64,000 nucleotides of DNA from Trichomonas vaginalis G3 (lineage: Eukaryota; Parabasalia; Trichomonadida; Trichomonadidae): contig NC_067207.1 of NCBI RefSeq assembly GCF_026262505.1, positions 32,084,082-32,148,081 of the forward strand. The letters run 5' to 3'. The notes beneath the pieces are model-generated. The model was not told where the DNA came from, did no database searches, and worked only from the letters and a program-made list of their open reading frames with translations. This document shows positions 1-7,505 of this stretch, in pieces. The position numbers were made by a program, and so were the translations under genes. Position 1 is the stretch's first letter, and every line of letters starts with the position of its first letter.

Positions 1-780
1 TTTTCACCTCTTTTTTCACCTCGTGAATTTGTCAAGATTTCATCGTAAAGACTTTGTCAAGACTTCTTCGTAAATGTTTTGTCAAGACTTCTTCGTAAAT
101 GTTTTGTCAAGACTTCTTCTTCGTAAATGTTTTGTCAAGACTTCTTCTTCGTAAATGTTTTGTCAAGACTTCTTCGTAAATGTTTTGTCAAGACTTCTTC
201 TTCGTAAAATCAGACAAAAATATATTTTAGGTGAAGAGGTGAGATTTCACCTGTTTTTTCACCTAATTTTTCACCCTCTTGAATTTTCATGAAATTTACA
301 CCAAAAATATATTTTAGGTGAAGAGGTGAGATTTCACCTGTTTTTTCACCTAATTTTTCACCCTCTTGAATTTTACACCAAAAATATATTTTAGGTGAAG
401 AGGTGAGATTTCACCTGTTTTTTCACCTCATTTTTCACCCTCTTGAATTTTCATGAAATTTACACCAAAAATATACTACTAGGGTCATTTACGAAGAAAT
501 CTCAACAAAGTCTTTACGAAGAAATCTCAACAAAGTCTTTACGATGAAATCTTGACAAAACATAGACAAGAAAGTTCATGAGAAATTAGATGAAGAAGTC
601 TTAACAAAGTCTTTACGAAGAAATTCATGAAAATTCAAGAGGTGAAAAAAGAGGTGAAAAAAGAGGTGAAATCTCACCTCTTCACCTAAAATATATTTTT
701 GGGTCATTTACGAAGAAATCTCAACAAAGTCTTTACGAAGAAATCTCAACAAAGTTACTTTTCAGGTAAAAACATTTTTA
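1..780. repeat. Left terminal inverted repeat of the Maverick (start cut by window)
   Basis: The block is built from two kinds of module. One is a tandem unit around gacttcttcgtaaatgtttt. The other is a hairpin-forming module with aggtgaagaggtgagattt followed by T-rich cacct runs and ending near aaaatatatttt. The same modules occur in inverse order and orientation at about 22,610-23,490, including the shared actagggtcatttacgaag junction near 478. The repeat holds no gene of its own, but about 560-610 contains a copy of coding sequence found in the ORF at 9298-9594. Confidence 0.85.
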
Positions 781-793
781 TTATTATATATAA

Positions 794-1612
794 ATGAATT
801 TTACAAAACCTCCGTTACCGTTCTTTGGAAATAAGAGTAGATGTAAAGATATTATATTGAGAGAACTTAAGAAACTACCGAATGGTCTAACATTTGTAGA
901 TTTGTTCGGTGGAAGTTTCTATATATCCCATTTGTGCCATATAATATTCCCAGACTCAAAGATTATATGCAATGACTTCGACAACTATATGGACCGTCTC
1001 AAACATATTCCAGACACAAACAATATATTGAAAGAGTTAAAAGAAAAGATACCTATAGGTAAGATTGAACGTATACCATTAGATAAGAAAAATATTGTGA
1101 GAGAGGTTTTGAAAAAAGCAGAATATATAGACTGGGATAGTATATCTGCTAGACTATTATATAGTGGTTCTATAAGAGTTCATGACATTGAAACACTTAT
1201 GTCAAAAGTTTTATATCTTAACTATACAAAGGTTTTCAAAGAGGACATAGAAAAATATACTGAGGGTATAGAGTTTGTGAGATGTCATTGGACAGATTTG
1301 TATGAAAAATATAAAGACAAGGAAAATGTTTTCTTTATAGTGGACCCGCCGTTCTATAACACATGGGATTTTCAATACCAAGTAGACTGGACTTTGAGAG
1401 ACTCTTTAGAAACTTTAGACGTTTTACATAACCATCCATGCTTTTACTTTACATCCGATAAAAGTGGTTTGGAAAGTGTCATGAGATGGTTAGAGGACAT
1501 ACATGACTATGAGTTTAGATACGATAAGATAGAATATGAGAGAGGTCCTATAAACTGGAGAAAGTGTCATAACAAAGAAATTTTACTAGTAAGTAAATGT
1601 GGTTTGAAATAG
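794..1612 (+). CDS. D12-class DNA N6-adenine methyltransferase
   Basis: The 272-residue protein carries the landmarks of Dam/D12-class adenine methyltransferases. An N-terminal PFFGNKS motif (about 9-15) corresponds to the P-F-x-G-x-K AdoMet-binding segment. VDLFGG (35-40) is motif I, and a DPPF catalytic motif IV lies at 184-187. The family transfers a methyl group from AdoMet to adenine N6 in DNA. The gene is the first one inside the left repeat and is preceded by the Maverick-type motif catttttattatta just before ATG. In such elements it could mark element DNA or protect it from nucleases, but its role here is inference. A degraded copy of its 3' part lies at 23,530-23,613. Confidence 0.85.
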   Translation: MNFTKPPLPFFGNKSRCKDIILRELKKLPNGLTFVDLFGGSFYISHLCHIIFPDSKIICNDFDNYMDRLKHIPDTNNILKELKEKIPIGKIERIPLDKKNIVREVLKKAEYIDWDSISARLLYSGSIRVHDIETLMSKVLYLNYTKVFKEDIEKYTEGIEFVRCHWTDLYEKYKDKENVFFIVDPPFYNTWDFQYQVDWTLRDSLETLDVLHNHPCFYFTSDKSGLESVMRWLEDIHDYEFRYDKIEYERGPINWRKCHNKEILLVSKCGLK

Positions 1613-1728
1613 GACTACTTGTTTTAGGTTTTTTCCATTGTGTCATTTACTTATTTGACGTGGCAGAAAGATATAGAGAATATGAAGATGAACCAATGCC
1701 TGCAAATGTTCAGTATATGTACTCGTAA
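1597..1728 (+). CDS. Small putative single-pass membrane protein (43 aa)
   Basis: An ATG inside the last codons of the methyltransferase opens a 43-codon frame. Its N-terminal half is hydrophobic (WFEIGLLVLGFFHCVIYLF), followed by a charged tail and a TAA stop 23 bases before the next gene. The 16-base overlap, the membrane segment and the exact fit between two genes favour a real gene. No family is recognised. Small one-TM proteins are common in virus-like elements, but a function cannot be given. Confidence 0.5.
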   Translation: MWFEIGLLVLGFFHCVIYLFDVAERYREYEDEPMPANVQYMYS

Positions 1729-1751
1729 GAGATATTTTTATCTAATATTAA

Positions 1752-2114
1752 ATGGACGCACAGAACTTAGCGAATGCACAGCAACCTGGACAACCAAACC
1801 CAGAGAATATTCCAAATGAAGTTAGAATACAAACTGCGATGGCAAACTATGGTCAAGTGCCAACAGATGTACAAATGCAAACTGCCATGTCAAATGACGC
1901 TGCGTTAGGTTTGCCACCATGGTATGCAAATATGAGATGGAAAGAGTTTTATACAAACCCTGAAGTGGGATATAAACAACTTTATGCAGATGACGCGAAC
2001 ACAGGAGTTGACCCAGAGTATGTTTTCTACCAGAGGAGAAACAGAATGTATGAGCTCCAGTTAAAGAATGCTATGGAACTCAACAGGAAACGTAAGAGAC
2101 TAGGCGGACATTAG
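1752..2114 (+). CDS. Maverick hypothetical protein, Q/N-rich N-terminus (120 aa)
   Basis: This is an intact frame preceded by gatatttttatctaatattaa right before ATG, the upstream signature shared by many genes of the element. The N-terminal 30 residues are rich in Gln, Asn and Pro. Two imperfect copies of an IQTAMANYG/MQTAMSND motif lie around 26-48, an aromatic stretch (WYANMRWKEFYTNPEVGY) follows, and the C-terminus is basic (RKRKRL). I recognise no family. The small size and basic tail would suit a virion or DNA-associated protein, but that is inference. Confidence 0.7.
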   Translation: MDAQNLANAQQPGQPNPENIPNEVRIQTAMANYGQVPTDVQMQTAMSNDAALGLPPWYANMRWKEFYTNPEVGYKQLYADDANTGVDPEYVFYQRRNRMYELQLKNAMELNRKRKRLGGH

Positions 2115-2132
2115 ATTTTTACATATAGTAAA

Positions 2133-2375
2133 ATGGGTTTCTTCAGTAAGATAGGAAACTTCTTTCGAAATGTTGGAAGAGGTATATGGAATGGAATAAA
2201 AACCGTAGGAAGAGGAATTTGGAACGGAGTCAAAAATATTGGTAAAAGAGTAGGTCAGTTCGTTGGTATTATACCTAAAGACCCTGAACCAGAAGAACAA
2301 GCTCCTGTTATACAACAGCCTGAACCTGCACCACAGTCTAGTTGGCAACCAAATCCAACACCTCAACCGTATTAA
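2133..2375 (+). CDS. Small amphipathic Gly-rich protein (80 aa), putative internal virion protein
   Basis: The N-terminal half has three imperfect repeats of the pattern G-(I/V)-W-N-G-(I/V)-K with regularly spaced Lys/Arg, predicted to form a basic amphipathic helix. The C-terminal half is rich in Pro, Gln and acidic residues. The general layout (MGFFSKIGNFF, basic helix, Pro/Gln tail) resembles the product of 5508-5909, so the two may be related. Amphipathic, membrane-active minor virion proteins are known in dsDNA viruses, and this assignment is inference from composition only. It is preceded by gatttttacatatagtaaa. Confidence 0.6.
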   Translation: MGFFSKIGNFFRNVGRGIWNGIKTVGRGIWNGVKNIGKRVGQFVGIIPKDPEPEEQAPVIQQPEPAPQSSWQPNPTPQPY

Positions 2376-2378
2376 AAA

Positions 2379-3227
2379 TTATATTTTTACCGTTCGATAG
2401 TAGTTGTATATGAAACTAAGTTCTAAGTAAAACGCATGGTATAATGGAATTATTCTCTTTCTTCCATCTGTAGTAAACCATACTTGAAAGTCTGAAATAC
2501 TTCCACTTGGTGGTTCATATAACTTTGTAGGTTTTTCGTAAAAGTCATTTGCCAAGCATAAGAAAGAGTTTTGTGCGCCAGAAAATGAAGCATGAACAAT
2601 AATAGCAGCTGGGTCGAAAACATCTTTAAATAAATATGGTTCATCTCTTGCATATCGACTGTAAATATTTGCTAAAGGAAGTTCGACTTTCTGATTTAAC
2701 ATTCTTTGCAAATAATACCATGACATTGCAGTGAATTCTGTATATATTTGTTCGTCTTTCTTTGGATTGTCTTCGTAGATTTGAAATGACACTTGTGAAT
2801 TTTGTTTGTCATATACAATTCTCACATAAAGTGTGCTCTCGGTATTTGCATATTCATCAGCATATTTTGCATAACATGAATTTATTTTATCTTCTATATT
2901 TTTTAACGCAGTCTGTAGAGAAGATGAAAGGTCAACTTGTATTAGCTCAATTTCTTCCCACATTTTTCGTTTCCCTTCAGATATATAATCTATATGAAAC
3001 CTTACAATAAATGGAAAACTTTTATCTTCTACAGACACAAACTTCATTCTACGAAAGCCAATAGCTTTTGTGACAGATGGGTCTCTTAGCCATCTTAATG
3101 GGTAGTCAAAACGATAGCCTTCATGCTTTACGGTCTCTGTCTCAAACTTTTGACCGACATTCGTAAAAAGTTCATCTAATGGTTTAGTTGTAGCAACTCT
3201 TGAATTTTCTTTTTCTATTGAAAGCAT
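2379..3227 (-). CDS. Maverick conserved protein, paralogue of the 7506-8366 product (282 aa)
   Basis: The protein aligns along its whole length with the 286-aa product at 7506-8366. Shared segments include TKPLD near residue 18, YRFD(Y/F)P(L/I)RWL near 44, KAIGFRR near 60, and a C-terminal SDFQVWFTT(D/N)G followed by IPLY and ELSFIYNY. The two genes are on opposite strands and flank the fibre and integrase block. No enzyme motif is seen, and a structural role (minor capsid or vertex protein) is possible but unproven. The start is fixed by the 18-bp divergent promoter shared with the fibre gene. Confidence 0.7.
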   Translation of the reverse strand: MLSIEKENSRVATTKPLDELFTNVGQKFETETVKHEGYRFDYPLRWLRDPSVTKAIGFRRMKFVSVEDKSFPFIVRFHIDYISEGKRKMWEEIELIQVDLSSSLQTALKNIEDKINSCYAKYADEYANTESTLYVRIVYDKQNSQVSFQIYEDNPKKDEQIYTEFTAMSWYYLQRMLNQKVELPLANIYSRYARDEPYLFKDVFDPAAIIVHASFSGAQNSFLCLANDFYEKPTKLYEPPSGSISDFQVWFTTDGRKRIIPLYHAFYLELSFIYNYYRTVKI

Positions 3228-3245
3228 ATTTTATCTAGAATAAAA
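3228..3245. promoter_or_regulatory. 18-bp bidirectional promoter between the paralogue gene and the fibre gene
   Basis: The whole space between two divergent start codons is attttatctagaataaaa. It is close to palindromic, so each gene reads a TTTTATNCTAGA-like block just before its ATG. Comparable 16- and 17-bp spacers lie at 5492-5507 and 17395-17411. Promoter function is inferred from position and recurrence. Confidence 0.55.
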
Positions 3246-4535
3246 ATGTCGAAAGAAACAGCGTCTATGAGAGAAATACAACACAACCGACAACTCATTT
3301 TGCAAGCTCTAAATAAGAACACAACAAACTTTTCAAACTATTCTAAGATATCTGAGTCATTGAAAGAAGGAAACTTAAAACTGACGATAAACCCAATGAC
3401 AGATGAGTTTCTGTTTCAAGACAGTAAGAACCATACTGTCTGTGTAAATCCAACAAAAGGAACTTTAAACGAGAAGCCTATAGATGAACTTCTTTTGAAG
3501 GCAGATATTGACAACAAAGCTGACAAAGAGTATGTCATTGAAAAAGTTCAAGAAGAACATGACAGAGCAGATGCAACATATGCAACGAAAGAGGATGTTG
3601 AAAAGAAAGCAGATAAAACATATGTTAACGATGAGTTAGCATGTGTGGCTAGTGCATTAGATAAGAAGGCAGATAAGGAATATGTGGATGAAAAAGACAA
3701 TGAAATTAAAGAAAGGGTTGAATGGTACCATGAACGGACTTCAAAGATTTTAAAAACTAAAGCCGATACAGGATGGGTTTCAGGGTGTTTAGACCTTAAA
3801 GCCGACAAAGAAACTGTAGATATGTTGACACAAACGGTTTCAAGTCATACCAGAGGTTTAATGGAAGATGGACAACAGTTGAAAGAGCTTGAGAAAGGTG
3901 TTACAGAGTTAAGGAATACAAAAGCAGACTCGACATGGATAAAAGGATATGTAGATGCAACAAAAGAACGTATTTTCGCATGGACAGAAGGAACATACCC
4001 ACAAAAATATCATAGACATAGCATCTCTGACGTAAATGAACTTGAAGAAAAGTTATATAAAAAAGCAGACAAAACAGAGCTTCAAACATTAAAGACAGAA
4101 ATACTTCAAACAGTATATCCTATAGGTTCTATTTATACGTCAATGAACTCTACCAGACCAGAAGTAGTACTTGGTTTTGGAACTTGGACTCAAATAGTCG
4201 ACAGGTTTTTGTATTGTGCAAACTCTTCAAAGGAAACAGGTGGAAGTAAAACGATTTCAGGTGAAAATTTACCTGCACACAGTCACTACATAGATTTAAG
4301 TACATCTCAAGCAGGTTGGCATAAGCATAGATATTGGGATTGGTCAGGAATGACAAAAGGTAAAGGATATGATGTTAAAGACAACGTTAAGTTTGCTATA
4401 AATTGTTACTGGAGTGACACTCAGGGAGATGGAAACCATACACATAACGTTTCAGGATATACGCAAACAACGGGACAAAGTAAAGACTACATGCCACCTT
4501 ACATGACAGTTTACGCATGGTATAGAAATGCTTAG
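3246..4535 (+). CDS. Phage-like tail-fibre / receptor-binding protein (429 aa)
   Basis: The middle of the protein (about 75-280) contains repeated KADK-x-(Y/T)V segments with heptad-like spacing, typical of trimeric fibre shafts. The C-terminal domain (about 285-429) has the landmarks of phage tail-collar or fibre tips: a YPIGSIYTSMN start, GFGTW, GGSKT, LPAHSH, later HTHNVSG, and an end at MPPYMTVYAWYR. The His pairs (HSH, HKH, HTH) recall metal-binding fibre tips. Such proteins mediate attachment to the host surface, so a receptor-binding role in a Maverick virion is plausible. The stop codon overlaps the convergent integrase gene by 4 bases. Confidence 0.75.
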   Translation: MSKETASMREIQHNRQLILQALNKNTTNFSNYSKISESLKEGNLKLTINPMTDEFLFQDSKNHTVCVNPTKGTLNEKPIDELLLKADIDNKADKEYVIEKVQEEHDRADATYATKEDVEKKADKTYVNDELACVASALDKKADKEYVDEKDNEIKERVEWYHERTSKILKTKADTGWVSGCLDLKADKETVDMLTQTVSSHTRGLMEDGQQLKELEKGVTELRNTKADSTWIKGYVDATKERIFAWTEGTYPQKYHRHSISDVNELEEKLYKKADKTELQTLKTEILQTVYPIGSIYTSMNSTRPEVVLGFGTWTQIVDRFLYCANSSKETGGSKTISGENLPAHSHYIDLSTSQAGWHKHRYWDWSGMTKGKGYDVKDNVKFAINCYWSDTQGDGNHTHNVSGYTQTTGQSKDYMPPYMTVYAWYRNA

Positions 4536-5491
4536 TCGTCATTTTCAACTTCTTTAGCATATTCGTCAGGAGTTGTCTTATATTTGTTAGGAACTGTCTT
4601 TGAAAGTATACCACCTTGAACTTTGACAAGTTTGAAACGAGGTCTGACAATAGTAGTTTTATCTTCTGCTTGCAGTCTGTACATTTTGCCATGTTTGCCT
4701 AAAACTTCATAATATTCTCTTGTATACTTTCTTCTATTTTTACGAACACGAATGTGAGTACCTGTCGAGTTCCCATTGTTGTCATAGTCAATAGTATTTT
4801 CATATGGGTCGCGTTTAGGTATTTCTATTTTTACTTTGTCACCTTTCTTAAGTTTGAAGCCTGGCATTCTTTCTTGTTTGTCTCTTTTGACTAAACTATT
4901 AAATATATAGTCTTTCTCTAAGTCAGGGTTGTTTTTCATTTCTTCAGGGGAATGGTTTCCCAAACCTTTTTGTTTACGGCTATTGTAAATATTTAAAACT
5001 TGTCTCATCTTTGCCATGGAGAAGTGTCTGTACTTGTCGTCATATGACATTTCATCTACCTCACCACCTTGTGGTTGGTTTAAGTCTCTTAAGATTTTTA
5101 TACAACTGTCAATGACACCAAGAGCAGAATGGTTTTGGTCGACAATGAAATATTGGTTTACATTTTTTGAACGCAGATAGTTTTTAATATCGTCTGATTT
5201 GAAAGAACGTTCACAGTCAGATGTCAGTTTTGTTGGATGGTATTTGTCAACAAATATTGTCAAAGCAGTTTTCACATCTAAAATATTTTTGGACTGTAAT
5301 GGTATGGCTTCACAGTATCTTGTGTTTTGACCGACAAATATTAGCCAGTATGGTGGTCCATCTTCTCTATACCTCGGAATGTTTTCCAAGATATCCATAA
5401 ACCAAGCATTTGGTGTTGAACTAAAGATTTTTACCATGAGTGCTTTCTTTGTTGCTTTAGAAACATAGGGGTCCTTGTTTGGATTCGTCAT
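4532..5491 (-). CDS. Maverick integrase (retroviral-type rve)
   Basis: This 319-residue protein has an integrase core. Asp33 sits in WFMDILE, the second acidic position is Asp92 in LTSDCERSF, and about 35 residues later comes ALGVID at Asp128, where the family normally has Glu. A C-terminal basic, SH3- or chromo-like region (about 215-300) contains KKGDKVKIE and YYEVLGKHGKMYRL. The enzyme would cut and join element ends to target DNA. The gene lies convergent to the fibre gene and divergent from 5508-5909 over a 16-bp spacer. The catalytic Glu-to-Asp change, if real, may reduce activity. The frame is otherwise intact. Confidence 0.88.
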   Translation of the reverse strand: MTNPNKDPYVSKATKKALMVKIFSSTPNAWFMDILENIPRYREDGPPYWLIFVGQNTRYCEAIPLQSKNILDVKTALTIFVDKYHPTKLTSDCERSFKSDDIKNYLRSKNVNQYFIVDQNHSALGVIDSCIKILRDLNQPQGGEVDEMSYDDKYRHFSMAKMRQVLNIYNSRKQKGLGNHSPEEMKNNPDLEKDYIFNSLVKRDKQERMPGFKLKKGDKVKIEIPKRDPYENTIDYDNNGNSTGTHIRVRKNRRKYTREYYEVLGKHGKMYRLQAEDKTTIVRPRFKLVKVQGGILSKTVPNKYKTTPDEYAKEVENDD

Positions 5492-5507
5492 TTTTACCCT
5501 ATAAGAA
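5492..5507. promoter_or_regulatory. 16-bp bidirectional promoter between integrase and a virion-like gene
   Basis: The sequence ttttaccctataagaa is all that separates the two divergent start codons. Read from either side it gives a T-rich block followed by TAGGG or CCCTATA and an A-rich run into ATG. It is similar in design to 3228-3245. The role is inferred from arrangement. Confidence 0.5.
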
Positions 5508-5909
5508 ATGGGTTTATTTGGCGCATTAGCAGGAGTTGCATCCAGATTTTTACCCGCAGTGGGAACAATAGCCAGAGGTGTATTTGGAGTTGGAAGGAAG
5601 ATTTTGAGTACATTAGGTATACTTAAAGAGAAAGCACAACCTATTATACAAACTGTACAGAAAGGTTGGGAGGTAGCACGAGATGCAACAAATCTTATTC
5701 CAAATCCTGAAACAAGAGGAAAAGTTCAAGGATGGATGGACAATGTAGGAAGAGAAGCAGGAAACTACTATAACAAAGCAAATGACTACTATAACCAAGC
5801 AGGGCACTATATGGACCAAGGTGAAAGATTCTTTAACAGAGGATATAACCATGCACAACAATGGGTAAACAATAACCAACCTCAACCGCCTCAAACGTGG
5901 GGAATGTAA
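5508..5909 (+). CDS. Putative membrane-active minor virion protein (133 aa)
   Basis: The N-terminal 40 residues are Gly/Ala-rich and hydrophobic with scattered Arg (MGLFGALAGVASRFLPAVG), suggesting an amphipathic or membrane-inserting helix. Residues about 75-115 contain Asn/Tyr-rich repeats (NYYNKANDYYNQAGHYMDQG), and the C-terminus is Pro/Gln-rich. The overall design resembles the small protein at 2133-2375. Internal proteins that lyse membranes on entry are known in related dsDNA viruses, but no homology can be claimed here. The frame is intact and preceded by the bidirectional promoter. Confidence 0.6.
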   Translation: MGLFGALAGVASRFLPAVGTIARGVFGVGRKILSTLGILKEKAQPIIQTVQKGWEVARDATNLIPNPETRGKVQGWMDNVGREAGNYYNKANDYYNQAGHYMDQGERFFNRGYNHAQQWVNNNQPQPPQTWGM

Positions 5910-5910
5910 A

Positions 5911-5928
5911 GTTTTTTACTGAGATGAA
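5911..5928 (+). promoter_or_regulatory. Duplicated upstream element, first copy
   Basis: The sequence gttttttactgagatgaa directly before the ATG at 5929 recurs almost exactly at 6086-6103 before the ATG at 6104. The match of two upstream regions of unrelated genes points to a functional TTTTTTACT-type promoter rather than chance. Confidence 0.5.
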
Positions 5929-6084
5929 ATGAACAATACAGCATTGAGACAAATGGGTTCAAGATGGATTTGTCGGCTTCCAGCAGTTACACAACCACGT
6001 GTTTGTCAAGTCCTCCCTATACCTCAAGAAGTTTTAGACCGACATAAAAAACCTCAACAACCAGTTGAAAACAAACCAAACTAA
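5929..6084 (+). CDS. Small Maverick protein (51 aa)
   Basis: An ATG directly after the conserved upstream element opens a 51-codon frame ending in TAA. The product starts MNNTALRQMGSRWICRLP and has two Cys and a Pro/Gln/Lys-rich tail. It fills the space between two genes exactly. No family is recognised. Support comes from the shared promoter-like block and the compact spacing. Confidence 0.5.
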   Translation: MNNTALRQMGSRWICRLPAVTQPRVCQVLPIPQEVLDRHKKPQQPVENKPN

Positions 6085-6103
6085 AATTTTTTACTGAGAT
6101 GAA

Positions 6104-6688
6104 ATGACCGAAGAAGTTGAAACGGTAGATTTGACACCACAAACAAAAAGTTCAGAACCATTGTCAAAACCTGTCAAAGAACTTACAGATGAAGAGAAAA
6201 ATTCAATAATAGAAAGTGCCAGGTCTGGAAATACAAACCCTAACTACAAAGTCACTTTTCATAGAAATGGAACGGCTAGTATCTCAAAAAAGAAACAGAC
6301 TCTCACAAATAAAATATTGAAGTCTGAAGGAGCTTTCGAGACAACAGATGGAAAAGTTTACTTCACTGACCAACAGTTCATTATAGAACATCTCATTGAC
6401 TTAGAGTCGAAATATTCTAAACTTTACAACAAACACAAAAAGTTGAAAGGAAAACAAAAACAAATGGCATATGATATTTATGAAGATGTTGACGACACAA
6501 CTGTTCCTGCAGGTGAGGTAAAGTCAGAGGAACCGAAAAGTGACGAAAAACCAATAGAAGAAGGGGAGCCAAAAACTGAAGATAAACCAAAACCAAAGGT
6601 TAGTTTCCAAACTAAACCAAGTCAACCTTCATTAGCTGGTATGGGTTGGCGTCAAAGGCTTCTGGTAGCTGGTGGTTACGTAAAGTAA
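6104..6688 (+). CDS. Maverick hypothetical protein with charged, Pro/Glu/Lys-rich tail (194 aa)
   Basis: This is an intact frame. Residues 1-45 are acidic and polar. A short folded segment (about 45-125) includes YKVTFHRNGTASISKKK and a helical stretch ending in KYSKLYNKHKKLKGKQ. Residues 130-175 are a low-complexity Glu/Lys/Pro linker, and the end is basic (GWRQRLLVAGGYVK). The stop at 6688 is 29 bases before the next start. I recognise no family. Composition suggests a scaffold or DNA-associated structural protein, which is inference only. Confidence 0.65.
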   Translation: MTEEVETVDLTPQTKSSEPLSKPVKELTDEEKNSIIESARSGNTNPNYKVTFHRNGTASISKKKQTLTNKILKSEGAFETTDGKVYFTDQQFIIEHLIDLESKYSKLYNKHKKLKGKQKQMAYDIYEDVDDTTVPAGEVKSEEPKSDEKPIEEGEPKTEDKPKPKVSFQTKPSQPSLAGMGWRQRLLVAGGYVK

Positions 6689-6717
6689 AGAAAAAACATT
6701 TTTTTATTTTTATAAAA

Positions 6718-7437
6718 ATGCCCTCGCATAGAATGGATAGAAAATCTGCTAGAATAAAAGCAGAGTTAGAAAGATATGGTTGGAAAGTTTCAAAGAAGTT
6801 TAAATATAGGAAGGGAAGACCCATAAAAGTCTATGACAAACTGGCTGGTCTGACCTATGAGATGGACTTAAAAACAGCGCGAACCAACTATCCAAACAGA
6901 CTAGAGAGGTTAGAAGAAGAACGTCTTATGAACTTGCCTTTCGATGTTAACGAGCCGCAAGTTGAAGGACAAGACGGCTTTGCCAGATTCTACTGGAAAC
7001 ATAACGAACAATTGCATCCTTTGAGAAGGAAAAAAGGAAAAGGTGAAGACGCACATGCTCCCATGGAAAGAACAAGATATGCATATGAAAAGTACCGTGA
7101 AGTTAGAAGTCAAATTACATCTGGTCGAACCTTTACAGTAAACTTTGACGAAGGAAAGAACAAAGAAGGCTTCATGGGTGTACTTGCTGCCATTCAAGAC
7201 GGAAATAAGAAAGGACACAATCTCAGACTAACTATAACAGATTTGGACGGTCATATATACTACTCACATGGCAATGTCACAACAGCCGCACAACTTCTTG
7301 ACGCTTTCAAGACTACAAAGAGAGAACAAATGGTTGACTCCGACTCAGACATTTTGAATGCAATTGAAGGAATTGTAAGCGTGAAGTTCGAATGGTACCA
7401 ACCTAACCCTCGAGCAGTCAGACAACATGTTTGTTAG
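6718..7437 (+). CDS. Maverick hypothetical protein, basic (239 aa)
   Basis: The frame stays open upstream, but the ATG at 6718 directly follows catttttttatttttataaa, the element's usual upstream signature, so this start is chosen. The protein is basic with charged helices at the N-terminus (MPSHRMDRKSARIKAELERYG). A region around 110-215 (FTVNFDEGKNKEGFMGVL, LRLTITDLDGHIYYSHGN) looks like an alpha/beta fold. No catalytic motif or known family is seen. Confidence 0.65.
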   Translation: MPSHRMDRKSARIKAELERYGWKVSKKFKYRKGRPIKVYDKLAGLTYEMDLKTARTNYPNRLERLEEERLMNLPFDVNEPQVEGQDGFARFYWKHNEQLHPLRRKKGKGEDAHAPMERTRYAYEKYREVRSQITSGRTFTVNFDEGKNKEGFMGVLAAIQDGNKKGHNLRLTITDLDGHIYYSHGNVTTAAQLLDAFKTTKREQMVDSDSDILNAIEGIVSVKFEWYQPNPRAVRQHVC

Positions 7438-7505
7438 ATGAGAAATAAAAAATTGCATACCATTTTAAAACATTTTTTAAAACAGTATATTTTTACATAT
7501 ATTAA

